Shown in pieces: positions 1 through 9,816 of a stretch of 41,430 nucleotides of DNA; position 1 is the stretch's first letter; each line of letters opens with the position of its first letter. The notes beneath the pieces are model-generated. The model worked only from the letters and a program-made list of their open reading frames with translations. It did no database searches and was not told the DNA's origin. A program made the translations under genes and the position numbers. The stretch is from a bacterium (GTDB taxonomy: Bacteria > Bacteroidota > Bacteroidia > Cytophagales > Cyclobacteriaceae), in assembly GCA_024743255.1 (NCBI GenBank), contig JANSWY010000039.1:1-41430 (forward strand), written 5' to 3'.

Positions 1-3000
1 GGGTCATTAACGTATCAATGGCAGTATTCAGGAGATGGTGTAAATTTTAATGATATAGTTGGAGAACAAGGTCTTACCTATGATGCTGGTTCACTAATTG
101 CCAACAGATGGTATAGACGTAAAGCAACTGATGACTGTAAAGTGAAGTATACTAATGTAATTCACGTTGAGTTAAAGAATCTCTCAGCTGGATCCATCTC
201 TACAAGCAATCAGTCTATTTGTAATGGAACTTCACCAGGAACGATCAATGCTTCAGCTTCATCCAACAATCTTGGCGCCATGTCATACCAGTGGCAGTCG
301 TCATCAGATGGTAGCAACTGGTCAAATATAAGCGGAGCAACCAGTGAGGATTACAATCCTGGAACCATGACTTCTACCAAACACTTTAGAAGATTAACCA
401 CTGATAACTGTAAAACTGTAAATACTAATACGGTGGCCATTATTGTGTACAATCTTCAGGCAGGAAGTATCACTGGTAACCAAGACGTATGCTACAGTAC
501 AGATGCAAGTATTTTGGGTAGTTCTGCAGCAGCTTCCGGAGGATCTGGCAGCTATACCTATACCTGGTATGAATCCAATAACAATTCTACCTGGGTAGCA
601 ATACCATCCACCAATTCAGCCTCTTATGATCCTACCACAAATCTCACTGCTGATAAGTGGTACAAGAGAAGAGTGACAGACAATACTTGTGGCAACTATA
701 AAGAAACAGGTAGTATTCACGCTTCTGTCTACAATCAATTCAATGCAGGAGATGTAGGCTCATCCAGTATGAACAATGGAGACGTGTTAAACTACTGCTA
801 TAATGAAAACCCTGGGATCATAGGTAACTTACAATCTCCTTCGGGTAGTGGTAGTTTCAGTTACCAGTGGGAGTATTCAACAGATAGATCTGCATGGTTT
901 GCACTATCAGGTCAAACATCAAGCACTTTTGATCCAACTAGCAGCACCACTGAGCAATGGTATAGAAGAAAAGCTACAGACAATGTTTGCGGTAACACCG
1001 GTTACAGTGATGAATTCTATATCAACTTCTATGATGAAGTGAATGAAGGAGCATTGCAAAGCGGTTCCACAGTCTGTATTGGAGAAAACCCTCCAAACAT
1101 TGTAGGATTTGCAGCAACTGGAGGAGATGGAGTATTCTCTTATCAATGGGAGTGGGCCAATGTAGGTGCCACAAACTGGAATATTATCAGTGGAGCCAAT
1201 GGTGTCAACTACAACCCACCGGTCATCCCAAATAGCCGAAAATATAGAAGAAAGGTGATTGACAACTGTGCTGTTGATCTATATACAAATGAGGTTGTAG
1301 TAACAGTTTATGACCCACTTGTACCAGGAACAATAGTAGGTACCACTACTACCACTGATGATCCATTTACTATTGCTTCTTCGGCACCTGCAGATGGTGG
1401 GTCTGGAAGTCTGGTTTATTCATGGGAGTTTTCTCATGATAATCAGGGTTGGAATCCTATGCCGGGTACCTCTGCAAGTCTTTATGATTCTGGATTTCAT
1501 ACCAATGTTTGGATCAGAAGAGTGGTGACCGACAATGGTTGTAGTACTACCGCCTATACACCATCTGTAATATTGCAAATTGGCGCTAAACCAACATTTG
1601 AAGGATTTGTGACTGGTGGCAAGGTTCATAGAACCAGTACCAATACCACCACACTCACATTAAATGGTTATTTGGGTACTATCTCAGAGTGGCAAACCTC
1701 AAGATATGGATACGAATGGACAGCAATCAATAATACTACTGCTACACTAACAGTCAATAATCTGGACAAAACCCGATACTATAGAGCGAAATTGGAATAC
1801 CAGGGATATACTGGCTACAGCGAAGTGTCTGAGATTCATATCCTTTCCGATGAACCAGGTGATGTTACGCCAGTTAATATTACTGATAATAAATTCACTC
1901 AATCCGTTGTGGTAAAACCAATTACGTCAATGGATGATTATCTCACATTAAATGATACCACTGAAGTATGGAAAACCATTTCCTACACAGATGGCCTGGG
2001 AAGAGCAGTGATGAGTTATGAGCATCTTGTTACACCGAGTGCTACACATCAGGTTGGATTCCAAACATATGATACCACTGGTAGGTCCAACAGAAGTTAC
2101 ATGCCATTTGTAACCAATAGTGTGCTCAACTATGAAAACCTGGTGAGCTCACAAACTGCCTACTACCAATCAGGTGCAATTACTGATCCAAGTAACTATG
2201 CATTTGCTGAAGTAGTTTATGAGAATTCTCCAGCTGGTATAGTGTTGGAATCAGGTTCTGTTGGGGAAGATTGGCAACTTGGCAATGGTCATACTGTAAA
2301 ATCTGAGATTGGTTTCAACAGACCTGGAGAGACAGTGCATAAGTGGACCTACGATGGAACTACACTTGCTAAGAACGGTACATATGGAACCTCTATGCTA
2401 AGCAGAATTGCCAGCACAGACGAAAATGGAAACAGAGTAGCCTCTTACACTGATACACATGGTAAAAATGTGTTGAAGAAAGTCTACCTGGATAATGATT
2501 CCCTGGAAACCTACTATGTCTATGATGACTTTGAAAGACTGGTAGCGATAGTTCCACCAGAAGCAGTAGTTGAATTTACATCAAGCTCTCAGGATTTCAT
2601 TGATAAGTGGATCTTTACTTATACCTACGATAGCAGGGGCAGACTTATTGAAAAGAAAGTACCAGGTACTGGACCAGAGTATATTGTTTACAGTGACCTT
2701 GGAGAAGTAGTGCTTACACAGGATGCTCAATTAAGGATGAATAACCATTGGGCATTCGCAAAAGCAGATGGTAGAGGCAGAGCACTCTATGGTGGATTGT
2801 ATACCAACTCATCGGATTCTAGAGAGGCATTACAGGAACATCTGGATTCACTGGACTATGGATATGAAACCCGTACAAGTGATTCTTTAGGGTATACCAA
2901 TACTATTTTCCCAACGTCCAACATTACAATCACTAGTGTCAGCTATTATGATGACTATGATTTAGATAATGATGGCGTAGCGGATGAAAGTATTGATCAC

Positions 3001-5385
3001 TCTCTGGGAACATTAAGCAAAACCGATCATCAGTTAACTGGTATGATGACGGCTTCTAAGAGTAGAGTGATTGGCACTGATGACTGGTTGATCGCATACT
3101 ATTTCTATGATATCGATGGGCAATCCATCCAGGTGAAGAGCCAAAATCATTTGGTGCCGGACTCAATGGATGTGAGTTCCAACTTCTATTTGGCAGATGG
3201 AACATTAGATTATGCAATTGACAAAACACATCTACCAAACGGTCTTACAGTTAAAAACAAATACCGATATGACTATGACCATAGAGATAGGGTAACAGCT
3301 ATTTATCATACCATCAATGATGGAGCCGAGCAGGAATTAGCCAGCTATGTATATGATGATATGGGTAGGTTGGCCAACAAGAAGCTCCACAAACAAGGTA
3401 ACGATTACCTGGAGCAAGTGGATTATGCATTCACCCTGCAGGGAAGGCTCAAAAGCATCAATGACCCTGACCAGGACGGTAAGGCATTTGCGATGGAGTT
3501 TTTCTATAATGAAAACCTGGGAGGACTTAGCCAGACCAAACAATATAATGGTAACATATCGGCTATATCATGGAAATCCGGTACTGATGTCAATGCTAAA
3601 GCCTATGCTTACTCCTATGACGCCAGCGACCGATTGGTTGGAGCTAAATATGGTACAGGTGTAGCATTTGCGCAAAACACCGGAAGATATGATGTGTCTA
3701 ACCTGGCTTATGATAAAAATGGTAACATATCCTCAGTGAGACGAAAGTCATGGAACGATACCATCACCTATGACCTGGATGACCTCAATATGGTATATGC
3801 CGGTAACCAGCTGAAACAGGTAACTGATGCTGGCCAGGCAGGAGGATTTACTGATGGTGCCAATACTGCCAATGAGTATGACTACAATGTAGCGGGATCA
3901 CTCACCAAGGATCTTAACAAAGGTATGGACAGCATCCTGTACAACTACCTTGGCCAAGTGGACTCCATCATATTTGCTGACAGCAGTGCCTTAAAGTACA
4001 TCTATAACGGTGGTGGTATAAAACTAGCGGCGCTGGAATACAGAAAGGACACCCTTTACCAAAGGAAGGATTATGTTGGAAGTATGGTGTTGGAGGACAA
4101 TGTCTTGAAGGAATACAGTATTCCGGAAGGTAGAGTAGTATGGAACAGTAACAATGATCAGGAAAGGCAATATAAGCTTACTGATCATCAAGGAAATGTG
4201 AGAGCCGTTGTGAGTACGTTACCTAAAGATGTGAGTTTCCTGGCGACCATGGATTTTACAAATGAGTCTATTGAGGAACCAATCTTTGGTGATATGGATG
4301 GCTATAGAATGGAAAGTGCTGGCTTAGATACAGCCGGTCATGTTGCTGGTTTAAACGTGAATCATCCAATAGGTCCAAGATTGATGTTGAATGTTACTCC
4401 AGGGGATACGGTAAATATTAAGGTTAAAACCTATCATGAAATAGTAACTGAGTCTTCTCAAGGATTTGATCCTGCAATTTTAGCATCAATTGTTTCGAAT
4501 TCATTCTCTACATTAGGCGGTTCTGAAAACGTGGGTTCTGTATTCACAAACGCGGTAGAGGATGCGGCATCTGCTTTAGGGTTGAATGGAGACAATAATT
4601 CACCAGAAGCCCAAGGCTATCTCAACTGGGTATTGCTTGATAACAATTTGAATTTGATAGCAGCAAATACGGGTTTTGCACAAGTTTCAAGTGCCTCTTA
4701 TACAATGGATTCACTGGAAACAGGTGACCTAATAATGGAAAAAGCAGGTTACTTATTGGTGTATGTAAGTAACGAGCGACAAGGACTGCAGAGGGTATAC
4801 TTTGATGATCTTCAAGTAACTCTAAGAACAGGCAATTTAGAGCAGGTTCATGAATATTATCCGTTCGGACAAGAAACTGCAGGAAGCTGGCAAAGACCTG
4901 GAAGCAGAACCAATGCCTTTAGCTATAACGCTGGTAGTGAATACTCACTAGCTACAAAATGGCTAGAAACTTACTACAGACCTTATGATCCTGCATTAGG
5001 TAGGTTTACAGGAATAGATGTCTTGGCAGACAACTTTAGTTCCTTGACACCTTATCAGTATGGTTTTAATGATCCGGTGTATTGGAATGATCCGGTTGGG
5101 GATAGTCCTGCTTCAGATATGTCAGATATTCTTACTGCAGCTTATGGGTTTTTGTCCGGAGGTGATGATATGGGTGCTTTCAGGTGGACATCTGGTAGTA
5201 GCACTTGGGAGCAGATTGGTTTTACACAGGCAGCAAGGTTGACCTATGAATACAACCAGTTCTTTAATTCTTGGGATAATGTTGATGGCGGCCTTATGGG
5301 TTTTGGCCAAAGAGTGGCAGAGAATCTGGATGGAGAGATGTTTATCGATGGAAACCAAATGGTTGTTTCTTTCATTCAACATTAA
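1..5385 (+). CDS. Rhs/YD-repeat polymorphic toxin, 5'-truncated by window; ends at an in-frame TAA before its toxin tip
   Basis: The frame is open from base 1, so the true start lies upstream. The first ~620 codons are a chain of Ig-like modules of about 93 residues, each with a YQW-type tryptophan strand and a WYRR-type strand followed by TDNxC. Then comes a segment of the DUF6443 kind (YTDGLGRAVMSYEH) that precedes Rhs repeats in Bacteroidota. Many YD repeats follow (YDSRGRLIEK, YDYDHRDRVTAIYH), with one calcium-loop-like DLDNDGVADES near base 2960. The Rhs core signature YYRPYDPALGRFTGID lies near base 4972. Such proteins form a shell around a C-terminal toxin and are exported or surface-bound. 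Here the frame stops at 5383-5385, about 95 codons after the core, yet continues open to 6093 in the same phase. Family assignment is firm; target and secretion route are not visible. Confidence 0.93.
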   Translation, partial: GSLTYQWQYSGDGVNFNDIVGEQGLTYDAGSLIANRWYRRKATDDCKVKYTNVIHVELKNLSAGSISTSNQSICNGTSPGTINASASSNNLGAMSYQWQSSSDGSNWSNISGATSEDYNPGTMTSTKHFRRLTTDNCKTVNTNTVAIIVYNLQAGSITGNQDVCYSTDASILGSSAAASGGSGSYTYTWYESNNNSTWVAIPSTNSASYDPTTNLTADKWYKRRVTDNTCGNYKETGSIHASVYNQFNAGDVGSSSMNNGDVLNYCYNENPGIIGNLQSPSGSGSFSYQWEYSTDRSAWFALSGQTSSTFDPTSSTTEQWYRRKATDNVCGNTGYSDEFYINFYDEVNEGALQSGSTVCIGENPPNIVGFAATGGDGVFSYQWEWANVGATNWNIISGANGVNYNPPVIPNSRKYRRKVIDNCAVDLYTNEVVVTVYDPLVPGTIVGTTTTTDDPFTIASSAPADGGSGSLVYSWEFSHDNQGWNPMPGTSASLYDSGFHTNVWIRRVVTDNGCSTTAYTPSVILQIGAKPTFEGFVTGGKVHRTSTNTTTLTLNGYLGTISEWQTSRYGYEWTAINNTTATLTVNNLDKTRYYRAKLEYQGYTGYSEVSEIHILSDEPGDVTPVNITDNKFTQSVVVKPITSMDDYLTLNDTTEVWKTISYTDGLGRAVMSYEHLVTPSATHQVGFQTYDTTGRSNRSYMPFVTNSVLNYENLVSSQTAYYQSGAITDPSNYAFAEVVYENSPAGIVLESGSVGEDWQLGNGHTVKSEIGFNRPGETVHKWTYDGTTLAKNGTYGTSMLSRIASTDENGNRVASYTDTHGKNVLKKVYLDNDSLETYYVYDDFERLVAIVPPEAVVEFTSSSQDFIDKWIFTYTYDSRGRLIEKKVPGTGPEYIVYSDLGEVVLTQDAQLRMNNHWAFAKADGRGRALYGGLYTNSSDSREALQEHLDSLDYGYETRTSDSLGYTNTIFPTSNITITSVSYYDDYDLDNDGVADESIDHSLGTLSKTDHQLTGMMTASKSRVIGTDDWLIAYYFYDIDGQSIQVKSQNHLVPDSMDVSSNFYLADGTLDYAIDKTHLPNGLTVKNKYRYDYDHRDRVTAIYHTINDGAEQELASYVYDDMGRLANKKLHKQGNDYLEQVDYAFTLQGRLKSINDPDQDGKAFAMEFFYNENLGGLSQTKQYNGNISAISWKSGTDVNAKAYAYSYDASDRLVGAKYGTGVAFAQNTGRYDVSNLAYDKNGNISSVRRKSWNDTITYDLDDLNMVYAGNQLKQVTDAGQAGGFTDGANTANEYDYNVAGSLTKDLNKGMDSILYNYLGQVDSIIFADSSALKYIYNGGGIKLAALEYRKDTLYQRKDYVGSMVLEDNVLKEYSIPEGRVVWNSNNDQERQYKLTDHQGNVRAVVSTLPKDVSFLATMDFTNESIEEPIFGDMDGYRMESAGLDTAGHVAGLNVNHPIGPRLMLNVTPGDTVNIKVKTYHEIVTESSQGFDPAILASIVSNSFSTLGGSENVGSVFTNAVEDAASALGLNGDNNSPEAQGYLNWVLLDNNLNLIAANTGFAQVSSASYTMDSLETGDLIMEKAGYLLVYVSNERQGLQRVYFDDLQVTLRTGNLEQVHEYYPFGQETAGSWQRPGSRTNAFSYNAGSEYSLATKWLETYYRPYDPALGRFTGIDVLADNFSSLTPYQYGFNDPVYWNDPVGDSPASDMSDILTAAYGFLSGGDDMGAFRWTSGSSTWEQIGFTQAARLTYEYNQFFNSWDNVDGGLMGFGQRVAENLDGEMFIDGNQMVVSFIQH
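16..1830 (+). repeat. Tandem Ig-like modules (about 280 bp each) in the Rhs protein
   Basis: Recurring blocks start near bases 16, 286, 562, 860, 1140, 1420 and, more degenerate, 1690. Each encodes a Y-x-W strand, an x-W-x-x-I/L strand, a Y(N/D)P turn, a (W/H)(Y/F)(K/R)R strand and a TDNxC end. They are divergent in DNA sequence, so this is an old modular array and not a recent duplication. They probably act as a stalk or adhesive spacer. Confidence 0.8.
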
Positions 5386-5499
5386 GCTCAGGTTAAAGTT
5401 GGGGCTGGTTTTATTCCGGTACCTGGTGATATTACAAGAGGAACTTCAACTTTCAGAAGACTAGAATATGAGATAGCAGGTCCAGGAATTGGAACATTC

Positions 5500-6093
5500 A
5501 TGGATGGACTAATAGATGTTGGGAAAGGATTACTTGAAACACCATCATTAGAAGAGGCTTTAATTCAAAATGTATTGTATCAGAATGTGGCCACCCAGGC
5601 TCTCTATGATGGAGTAATGAGTGGGGCTGGTGTTGCTATGACAGTTCATATTGCACAAAAGGATGGTGACTATGCGGCAGGTGTTGTTGCAGGAACGGCG
5701 TTAACCGTCATTCTTACAAGGAAACTGGGAAAAATGAAAATGCCGAAGTTTAAAATTCCTAAATTTAGAAAACCAAAACCCAAAAGTTATCCAGAAGGGT
5801 CATTTTCAATTAGAGATTGGACAGGTTACCCAGATGGACCAAAACCAAAAGGACCTTTTAGGTTGTTGCAAGGGGATGAGTACGAAAGTGCTAGAAAACT
5901 AGCTAATAAAACGAATTCTAAAATAAGAAGGGGTGATCCAGACGCATATAAAGGAAAAGAAATTCACGAGATCAAACCGGTTAAGTATGATGGAAGTCCT
6001 GTTGACACTGGAAACAAAATTCCGTTACCAAGAAAAGAGCATGCGAAATACACCACTTTTTGGAATAGATTAATGAGAGATATACAGAAATAA
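5500..6093 (+). CDS. Detached C-terminal toxin tip of the Rhs protein, predicted HNH-like nuclease
   Basis: This frame is the direct continuation of the Rhs gene: the reading phase is open from 5386, immediately after TAA 5383-5385, and has no Met codon until 5500. Residues ~30-75 are small and hydrophobic (GVAMTVHIAQ, AAGVVAGTALTVIL), like the pre-toxin linker of polymorphic toxins. A basic Pro-rich stretch follows, then a ~100-residue C-terminal domain with EIHEIKPVKYDGSP, NKIPLPRKEH and KYTTFWNRL. The spaced His/Glu-His pattern fits the HNH/Endo VII-like toxin tips that often pair with SUKH immunity proteins. That family call is by motif reading and moderately sure. Whether the fragment is translated alone, made by readthrough, or dead cannot be seen; no strong start signal precedes 5500. 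Confidence 0.65.
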   Translation: MDGLIDVGKGLLETPSLEEALIQNVLYQNVATQALYDGVMSGAGVAMTVHIAQKDGDYAAGVVAGTALTVILTRKLGKMKMPKFKIPKFRKPKPKSYPEGSFSIRDWTGYPDGPKPKGPFRLLQGDEYESARKLANKTNSKIRRGDPDAYKGKEIHEIKPVKYDGSPVDTGNKIPLPRKEHAKYTTFWNRLMRDIQK

Positions 6094-6094
6094 T

Positions 6095-6463
6095 ATGGAG
6101 ATAGTCAAGAATGCACCTGCCAACCAAGATGATATTAAAAAGCTAACAAATGAGATAGATTTTGAGATTCCGGTCTCTTATTTGCAGTTCATGCAGGAAT
6201 CAAATGGATGTGAAATATATAAGGATGAAATATTTTTAACGTTTTGGCCAATTGAAGAACTACTCGAATTAAATGAAGAATATGCAATAAATGAGTTTGC
6301 TGATCAATTCTTTATTTTAGGTTCAGATGGTGGTAATAATGCAATCGTTATTGAGAAAAGATCTACTAAATTTTGCTTAATGCCATTTATTGGAATGTCA
6401 AATGACAGTGCGGAGTTTATCGCAAATTCATTTGAAGAGTTCATTAGTTTAAACTGGAGCTAG
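6095..6463 (+). CDS. SMI1/KNR4 (SUKH-1-like) immunity protein
   Basis: A 122-residue acidic protein starting one base after the toxin stop (TAA T ATG), so it is translationally linked to the tip. The pattern IPVSYLQFMQESNGCE (residues ~25-40), a central FFILGSDGGNNAIVIEK and the closing EFIANSFEEFISL are typical of SUKH/SMI1-KNR4 proteins. These bind and neutralise nuclease-type polymorphic toxins in the producing cell. Length is normal for the family and there is no signal peptide, as expected for a cytoplasmic antidote. Position and family together give the best support for reading the upstream fragment as a toxin. The gene is intact although the toxin is separated from its shell, as expected if the tip is still made or was disarmed recently. 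Confidence 0.85.
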   Translation: MEIVKNAPANQDDIKKLTNEIDFEIPVSYLQFMQESNGCEIYKDEIFLTFWPIEELLELNEEYAINEFADQFFILGSDGGNNAIVIEKRSTKFCLMPFIGMSNDSAEFIANSFEEFISLNWS

Positions 6464-6522
6464 CCATTCCCTTGCTTCAGTCTGCGCCTGAAGTCTAAGA
6501 ATAAATGGAGAGTGGTTATGTA

Positions 6523-6660
6523 GAAGTTTTTAACTTCGGTTAGATATAGAGACCTGCTGTGATGGTGGGTCTTTTATTTATAGAATAGGCTACAAATGAA
6601 TAGCGAAGGTCTCTGACCTGTTACTGTAAGTAGAGCCTGCTTTACTGGGGGCGGATTTTT
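6523..6660. other. Hairpin-rich non-coding stretch downstream of the immunity gene
   Basis: Besides the terminator, three short perfect or near-perfect hairpins occur: GAAGTT-TTT-AACTTC (6523-6537), AGGTC-TCT-GACCT (6607-6619) and AGTAGAG-CCTG-CTTTACT (6629-6646, one G-T pair), the last followed by GGGGGCGGATTTTT. No open frame was found here. It may be a cassette edge or the remains of displaced toxin-immunity DNA; the latter is inference. Confidence 0.4.
6550..6577 (+). terminator. Probable Rho-independent terminator after the toxin-immunity pair
   Basis: AGACC (6550-6554) pairs with GGTCT (6568-6572). Inner T-G, G-T and C-G pairs extend the stem, and TTTTATTT follows. It ends the + transcript of the immunity gene. 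Confidence 0.6.
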
Positions 6661-6720
6661 GTTGTTTCTAATGCTGAACTAAAAAAAGAACTAATCTGGC
6701 ATAAAAAGACTAGATTTATC

Positions 6721-6728
6721 TATTTTTG
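6721..6728 (+). promoter_or_regulatory. Bacteroidota -7 element (TATTTTTG) before the barrel protein
   Basis: TATTTTTG matches the TAnnTTTG consensus and lies 25 bases before the ATG at 6754, giving a leader of about 19 bases. No clear TTTG -33 box is present, so the call is tentative. Confidence 0.45.
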
Positions 6729-6753
6729 CCCTGATTCAAATACTTTTCTGAGA

Positions 6754-7938
6754 ATGAAACCATCTTATTTAAAGAAATTAATTCCAATCATGTTATTGTT
6801 TTGGATTTGTAGTACCGATATTTCTGGACAGGGTTTTCGTAATGGTATATTATTGAAAAATAACTCCAAAGAGGTACCTGGAGAACTGAGGTTTGATAAA
6901 AAATCCGGGCAATTCTTGTTCAGGTTTAGCAAATATTATGAACCAACAGTAGTCAATATTGACTCAATAAAATCAATTAAATATAATAGAGGCTTAGAAT
7001 TTGTAAGGAAAGAGGTCAGGATAGATAAGTCACCAGATTCTGGGAGCAAGCTCAGTGAGGACAGTGAGTACTCATCCGAAGTGCTACCTGTATTTCTGGC
7101 AACTTTAGTAGAAGGTAAGGCTTCCTTATATTCCTATGAAGGAAGAAAAGTAAAGAGATATTTTTACCAGATAGATGATGGGCCGATAGAGCCGTTGATT
7201 TATAAAAAATACAGAACACCTGAAGGTAAGGTATTGGAGAATAAAACTTATATCGAGCAAATTTTTGAAAAGTTGCTGTGCAATAACTTATCATCCAATA
7301 ACCTGAAAACTGTTTATTATACTGACAAGGATCTTGTTGATGTGATCAGAAGCTTCAATAGTTGCAATGAGTCGGGCACAGATGTACATGTAAAAATCAA
7401 AGAAAATGGATTTCAGTTCAGAGCCAGACTGGGTACAATGATTAGTTCAACTTCTTTCACTAACCTTATCACTACAGGAGGTGATGCGGAGTTTTTGAAT
7501 GTGTCCGGACCAAGAATGGGGTTAGAAATCGAATATGTGTTTCCAAAACGAAACTGGTCAATGGTAGGGGAATTAACATTTTCGAAATTTTCATCAGAAA
7601 CATCTTCATCATTGCAGGAAATCAAATTGGAGTCTAAGGTAATTGCGCTTCCTCTTTCAGTTCGAAGGTATGTTGGTTTAGGGCAATATCTACGGTTATA
7701 TGGAAATGCTGGTTTGCAATTTGATTTGGGAGGCAATGCTGAACTTGCTTTCGAACTTTGGGATGATTTGGAATTAAAAAAAGGTGTTTATCCAATACTA
7801 GGAATAGGGACTAATTTCAAAAATACATGGTCATTGGAAGCACGATATGCTTTTAAAAATGATGTTATTGAAAACTCTGAAACCTGGGACTCTAGTTACA
7901 ACTCCATTTCGATCAATTTAGCATATAAATTTTTTTAG
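6754..7938 (+). CDS. Exported outer-membrane beta-barrel-like protein of unknown function
   Basis: A 394-residue protein with an N-terminal signal peptide (hydrophobic IPIMLLFWICS, probable cut near SGQ at ~25). The first ~200 residues are a soluble region containing VPGELRFDKKSGQFLFRF, as in Bacteroidota proteins that sense or display something at the surface. From ~215 to the end are alternating amphipathic strands (EIEYVFPKRNWSMVGELTF, LRLYGNAGLQFDLGG, WSLEARYAF) and a terminal Phe (SISINLAYKFF), the usual signature of a barrel inserted by the Bam complex. I do not recognise a named family. It is followed after 44 bases by two DUF3857 genes on the same strand and may share their transcript. 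Confidence 0.6.
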   Translation: MKPSYLKKLIPIMLLFWICSTDISGQGFRNGILLKNNSKEVPGELRFDKKSGQFLFRFSKYYEPTVVNIDSIKSIKYNRGLEFVRKEVRIDKSPDSGSKLSEDSEYSSEVLPVFLATLVEGKASLYSYEGRKVKRYFYQIDDGPIEPLIYKKYRTPEGKVLENKTYIEQIFEKLLCNNLSSNNLKTVYYTDKDLVDVIRSFNSCNESGTDVHVKIKENGFQFRARLGTMISSTSFTNLITTGGDAEFLNVSGPRMGLEIEYVFPKRNWSMVGELTFSKFSSETSSSLQEIKLESKVIALPLSVRRYVGLGQYLRLYGNAGLQFDLGGNAELAFELWDDLELKKGVYPILGIGTNFKNTWSLEARYAFKNDVIENSETWDSSYNSISINLAYKFF

Positions 7939-7982
7939 GGATTCTTCTGAAGCTCCCAATTGAACCGTCTAAAACCAATCTA

Positions 7983-9812
7983 ATGAAAAATTTATTTTTA
8001 ATGACTTTGGGAGTCTTGCTCCTAGGCAAAGCGACTTTCGCACAAAAATTTGGTGATATTCCGTTGAAGGATCTCACAATGAAAGTTTACGAACAGGACT
8101 CAACTGCAAATGCTGTAATATTATTTGATAAAGGAGAGTTTGATGGGAATCAACTTCAGTTCAAGCGCCATTTAAGAGTTAAAATTCTTAAAAAATCAGG
8201 TTTAGATTGGGGTAATTGGGTTTTTGATACACCTGATAGAGGTAATTTTCGGGTAGTGGTTGTAAACCTTGAGAATGGAATAGTTCAAAAAACAAAAGCT
8301 ACAGGAGAATCAATCTACACCGAAGATATTGTAGATAATTTTAAGGTGACAAAAGTTTTTGCGCCTAATGTGAAAGTTGGATCTGTGATCGATATCATGT
8401 ATTCTCATTTCGGTGTACCATTGGAATGGAGATTTCAGGAAAAAATACCAGTAGTTAGCAGTCACCTAATTATGGGGTTATCAAAATATATTACTTTCAA
8501 TCGTACATTCTATGGTTTCGAGCAAATTGAAACCATCGCACAGAATGAATGGAAGGCAACAAATATGCCGGCTTTTAAAGAGGAGCCATATTTGAATAGC
8601 TACAAAAACTACATTACCAAATTTGAGTTTCAGCCTATGCCTGCACTTGTGGATCTATCCTGGCAGAGAATTAATGAACACTTGATGGGTAGTACGAACT
8701 TTGGTGGAGTCATAAGGAGGTCTAATTTTCTGGATGACTATGCTGAGGAATTAAGGAATATGGAGGTAACTGAAATTGAAAAAGTGCAGTTAGCCTATGA
8801 CTATATTAGAAAAAATATAAAATGGAATGGAATAAAGACAATTTGGTGTTCACCAGAATTAAGAGGACATTTCACTAAGGATCATAGTGGTAGTGTAGCG
8901 GAAATTAATTTGACCTTAGTGTCTTTGCTTGGGAAAATAGGAGTAAATGCATTTCCCATGGCACTCAGCACAAGAGATAATGGGATACTAGTGCATTACG
9001 CTCCTTCATACTATAAGATGAATTATGTAATCGCTTATGTGCAATTAAAGGATCAGGTATTAACTCTTGACGCTACAGATCAAGATTTACCTATGGGTAT
9101 TTTGCCCAAAAGATGTCTAAACGCATCTGGTATAGTGGTTGAAGCTACAGGCCAGGTATGGAAAGTTCTAAACCAGAGCAAGGGCGATTATTCTAACAAG
9201 CTCATTAATGTTGAGATTCATGACGATTTATCAGTAGACGCGCATGTAACACAGCAGTTTAAGAATTACAGCTTTGTTGACTGGTTTAGGAATCAAGATT
9301 CAGATCCTGATGAAGCATACATTCATGGGATAGAGGAGAAATTTGGAAATATTACTGTTAGCTCCTATGAAATAAAAGCTAATGATAAAGACAAAATGAA
9401 GTGTACAGAATTGTTGGATATGGACATTGCCGAAAATCTGTTGGACCTAGGCAGTGAAGTGATTTTTAACCCAATAGTATTGTTTGACTATCAAGAGAAT
9501 CCATTCAAATCTGACGAAAGAAAATATCCTCTTGATCTGGTTTGCTCGAAAAATATTAAGACTACTATTGCTGTTGCATTTCCTCAACATTTGACACTAA
9601 AATCTCTACCTGAATCGATCAAGTTAAGTAATGCTGATGGTTCTGCAATATTTACATACTTCGCTTCCTCCAACGCCTCTGGGTTACAATTTAAAGTCAA
9701 CTTGAAGATAACAAAAAGTGTATTTACAGAGAGCGAGTATTTTGATTTGAAACAATTTTTTACAGAGGTAATCAAAAAGATTAACGAACCTGTAGAGTTC
9801 CAAAAAACTTAG
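7983..9812 (+). CDS. DUF3857 protein with a degenerate transglutaminase-like domain
   Basis: The 609-residue protein has a clear signal peptide (MKNLFLMTLGVLLLGKATFAQ), so it acts in the periplasm or at the surface. Residues ~40-200 fit DUF3857 (LRVKILKKSGLDWGNW, VGSVIDIMYSHFG). Residues ~260-370 fit the transglutaminase-like fold, but the catalytic positions differ from an active enzyme. Where its neighbour has GDCK this protein has G303-S-V-A-E, and where the neighbour has FNHV it has MNYV. The acidic position in LDATDQ remains. Loss of Cys and His points to a non-catalytic scaffold or binding role. A C-terminal beta-rich region follows. It lies 4 bases before the next gene and is almost surely cotranscribed with it. 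Confidence 0.85.
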   Translation: MKNLFLMTLGVLLLGKATFAQKFGDIPLKDLTMKVYEQDSTANAVILFDKGEFDGNQLQFKRHLRVKILKKSGLDWGNWVFDTPDRGNFRVVVVNLENGIVQKTKATGESIYTEDIVDNFKVTKVFAPNVKVGSVIDIMYSHFGVPLEWRFQEKIPVVSSHLIMGLSKYITFNRTFYGFEQIETIAQNEWKATNMPAFKEEPYLNSYKNYITKFEFQPMPALVDLSWQRINEHLMGSTNFGGVIRRSNFLDDYAEELRNMEVTEIEKVQLAYDYIRKNIKWNGIKTIWCSPELRGHFTKDHSGSVAEINLTLVSLLGKIGVNAFPMALSTRDNGILVHYAPSYYKMNYVIAYVQLKDQVLTLDATDQDLPMGILPKRCLNASGIVVEATGQVWKVLNQSKGDYSNKLINVEIHDDLSVDAHVTQQFKNYSFVDWFRNQDSDPDEAYIHGIEEKFGNITVSSYEIKANDKDKMKCTELLDMDIAENLLDLGSEVIFNPIVLFDYQENPFKSDERKYPLDLVCSKNIKTTIAVAFPQHLTLKSLPESIKLSNADGSAIFTYFASSNASGLQFKVNLKITKSVFTESEYFDLKQFFTEVIKKINEPVEFQKT

Positions 9813-9816
9813 GAAC

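Noticed and set aside
16-1830. Tandem repeats as a CRISPR array or DNA-level satellite
   Set aside because: The periodicity is in the protein (about 93 residues) and the DNA copies are divergent. There are no short identical repeats with unique spacers anywhere in the window.
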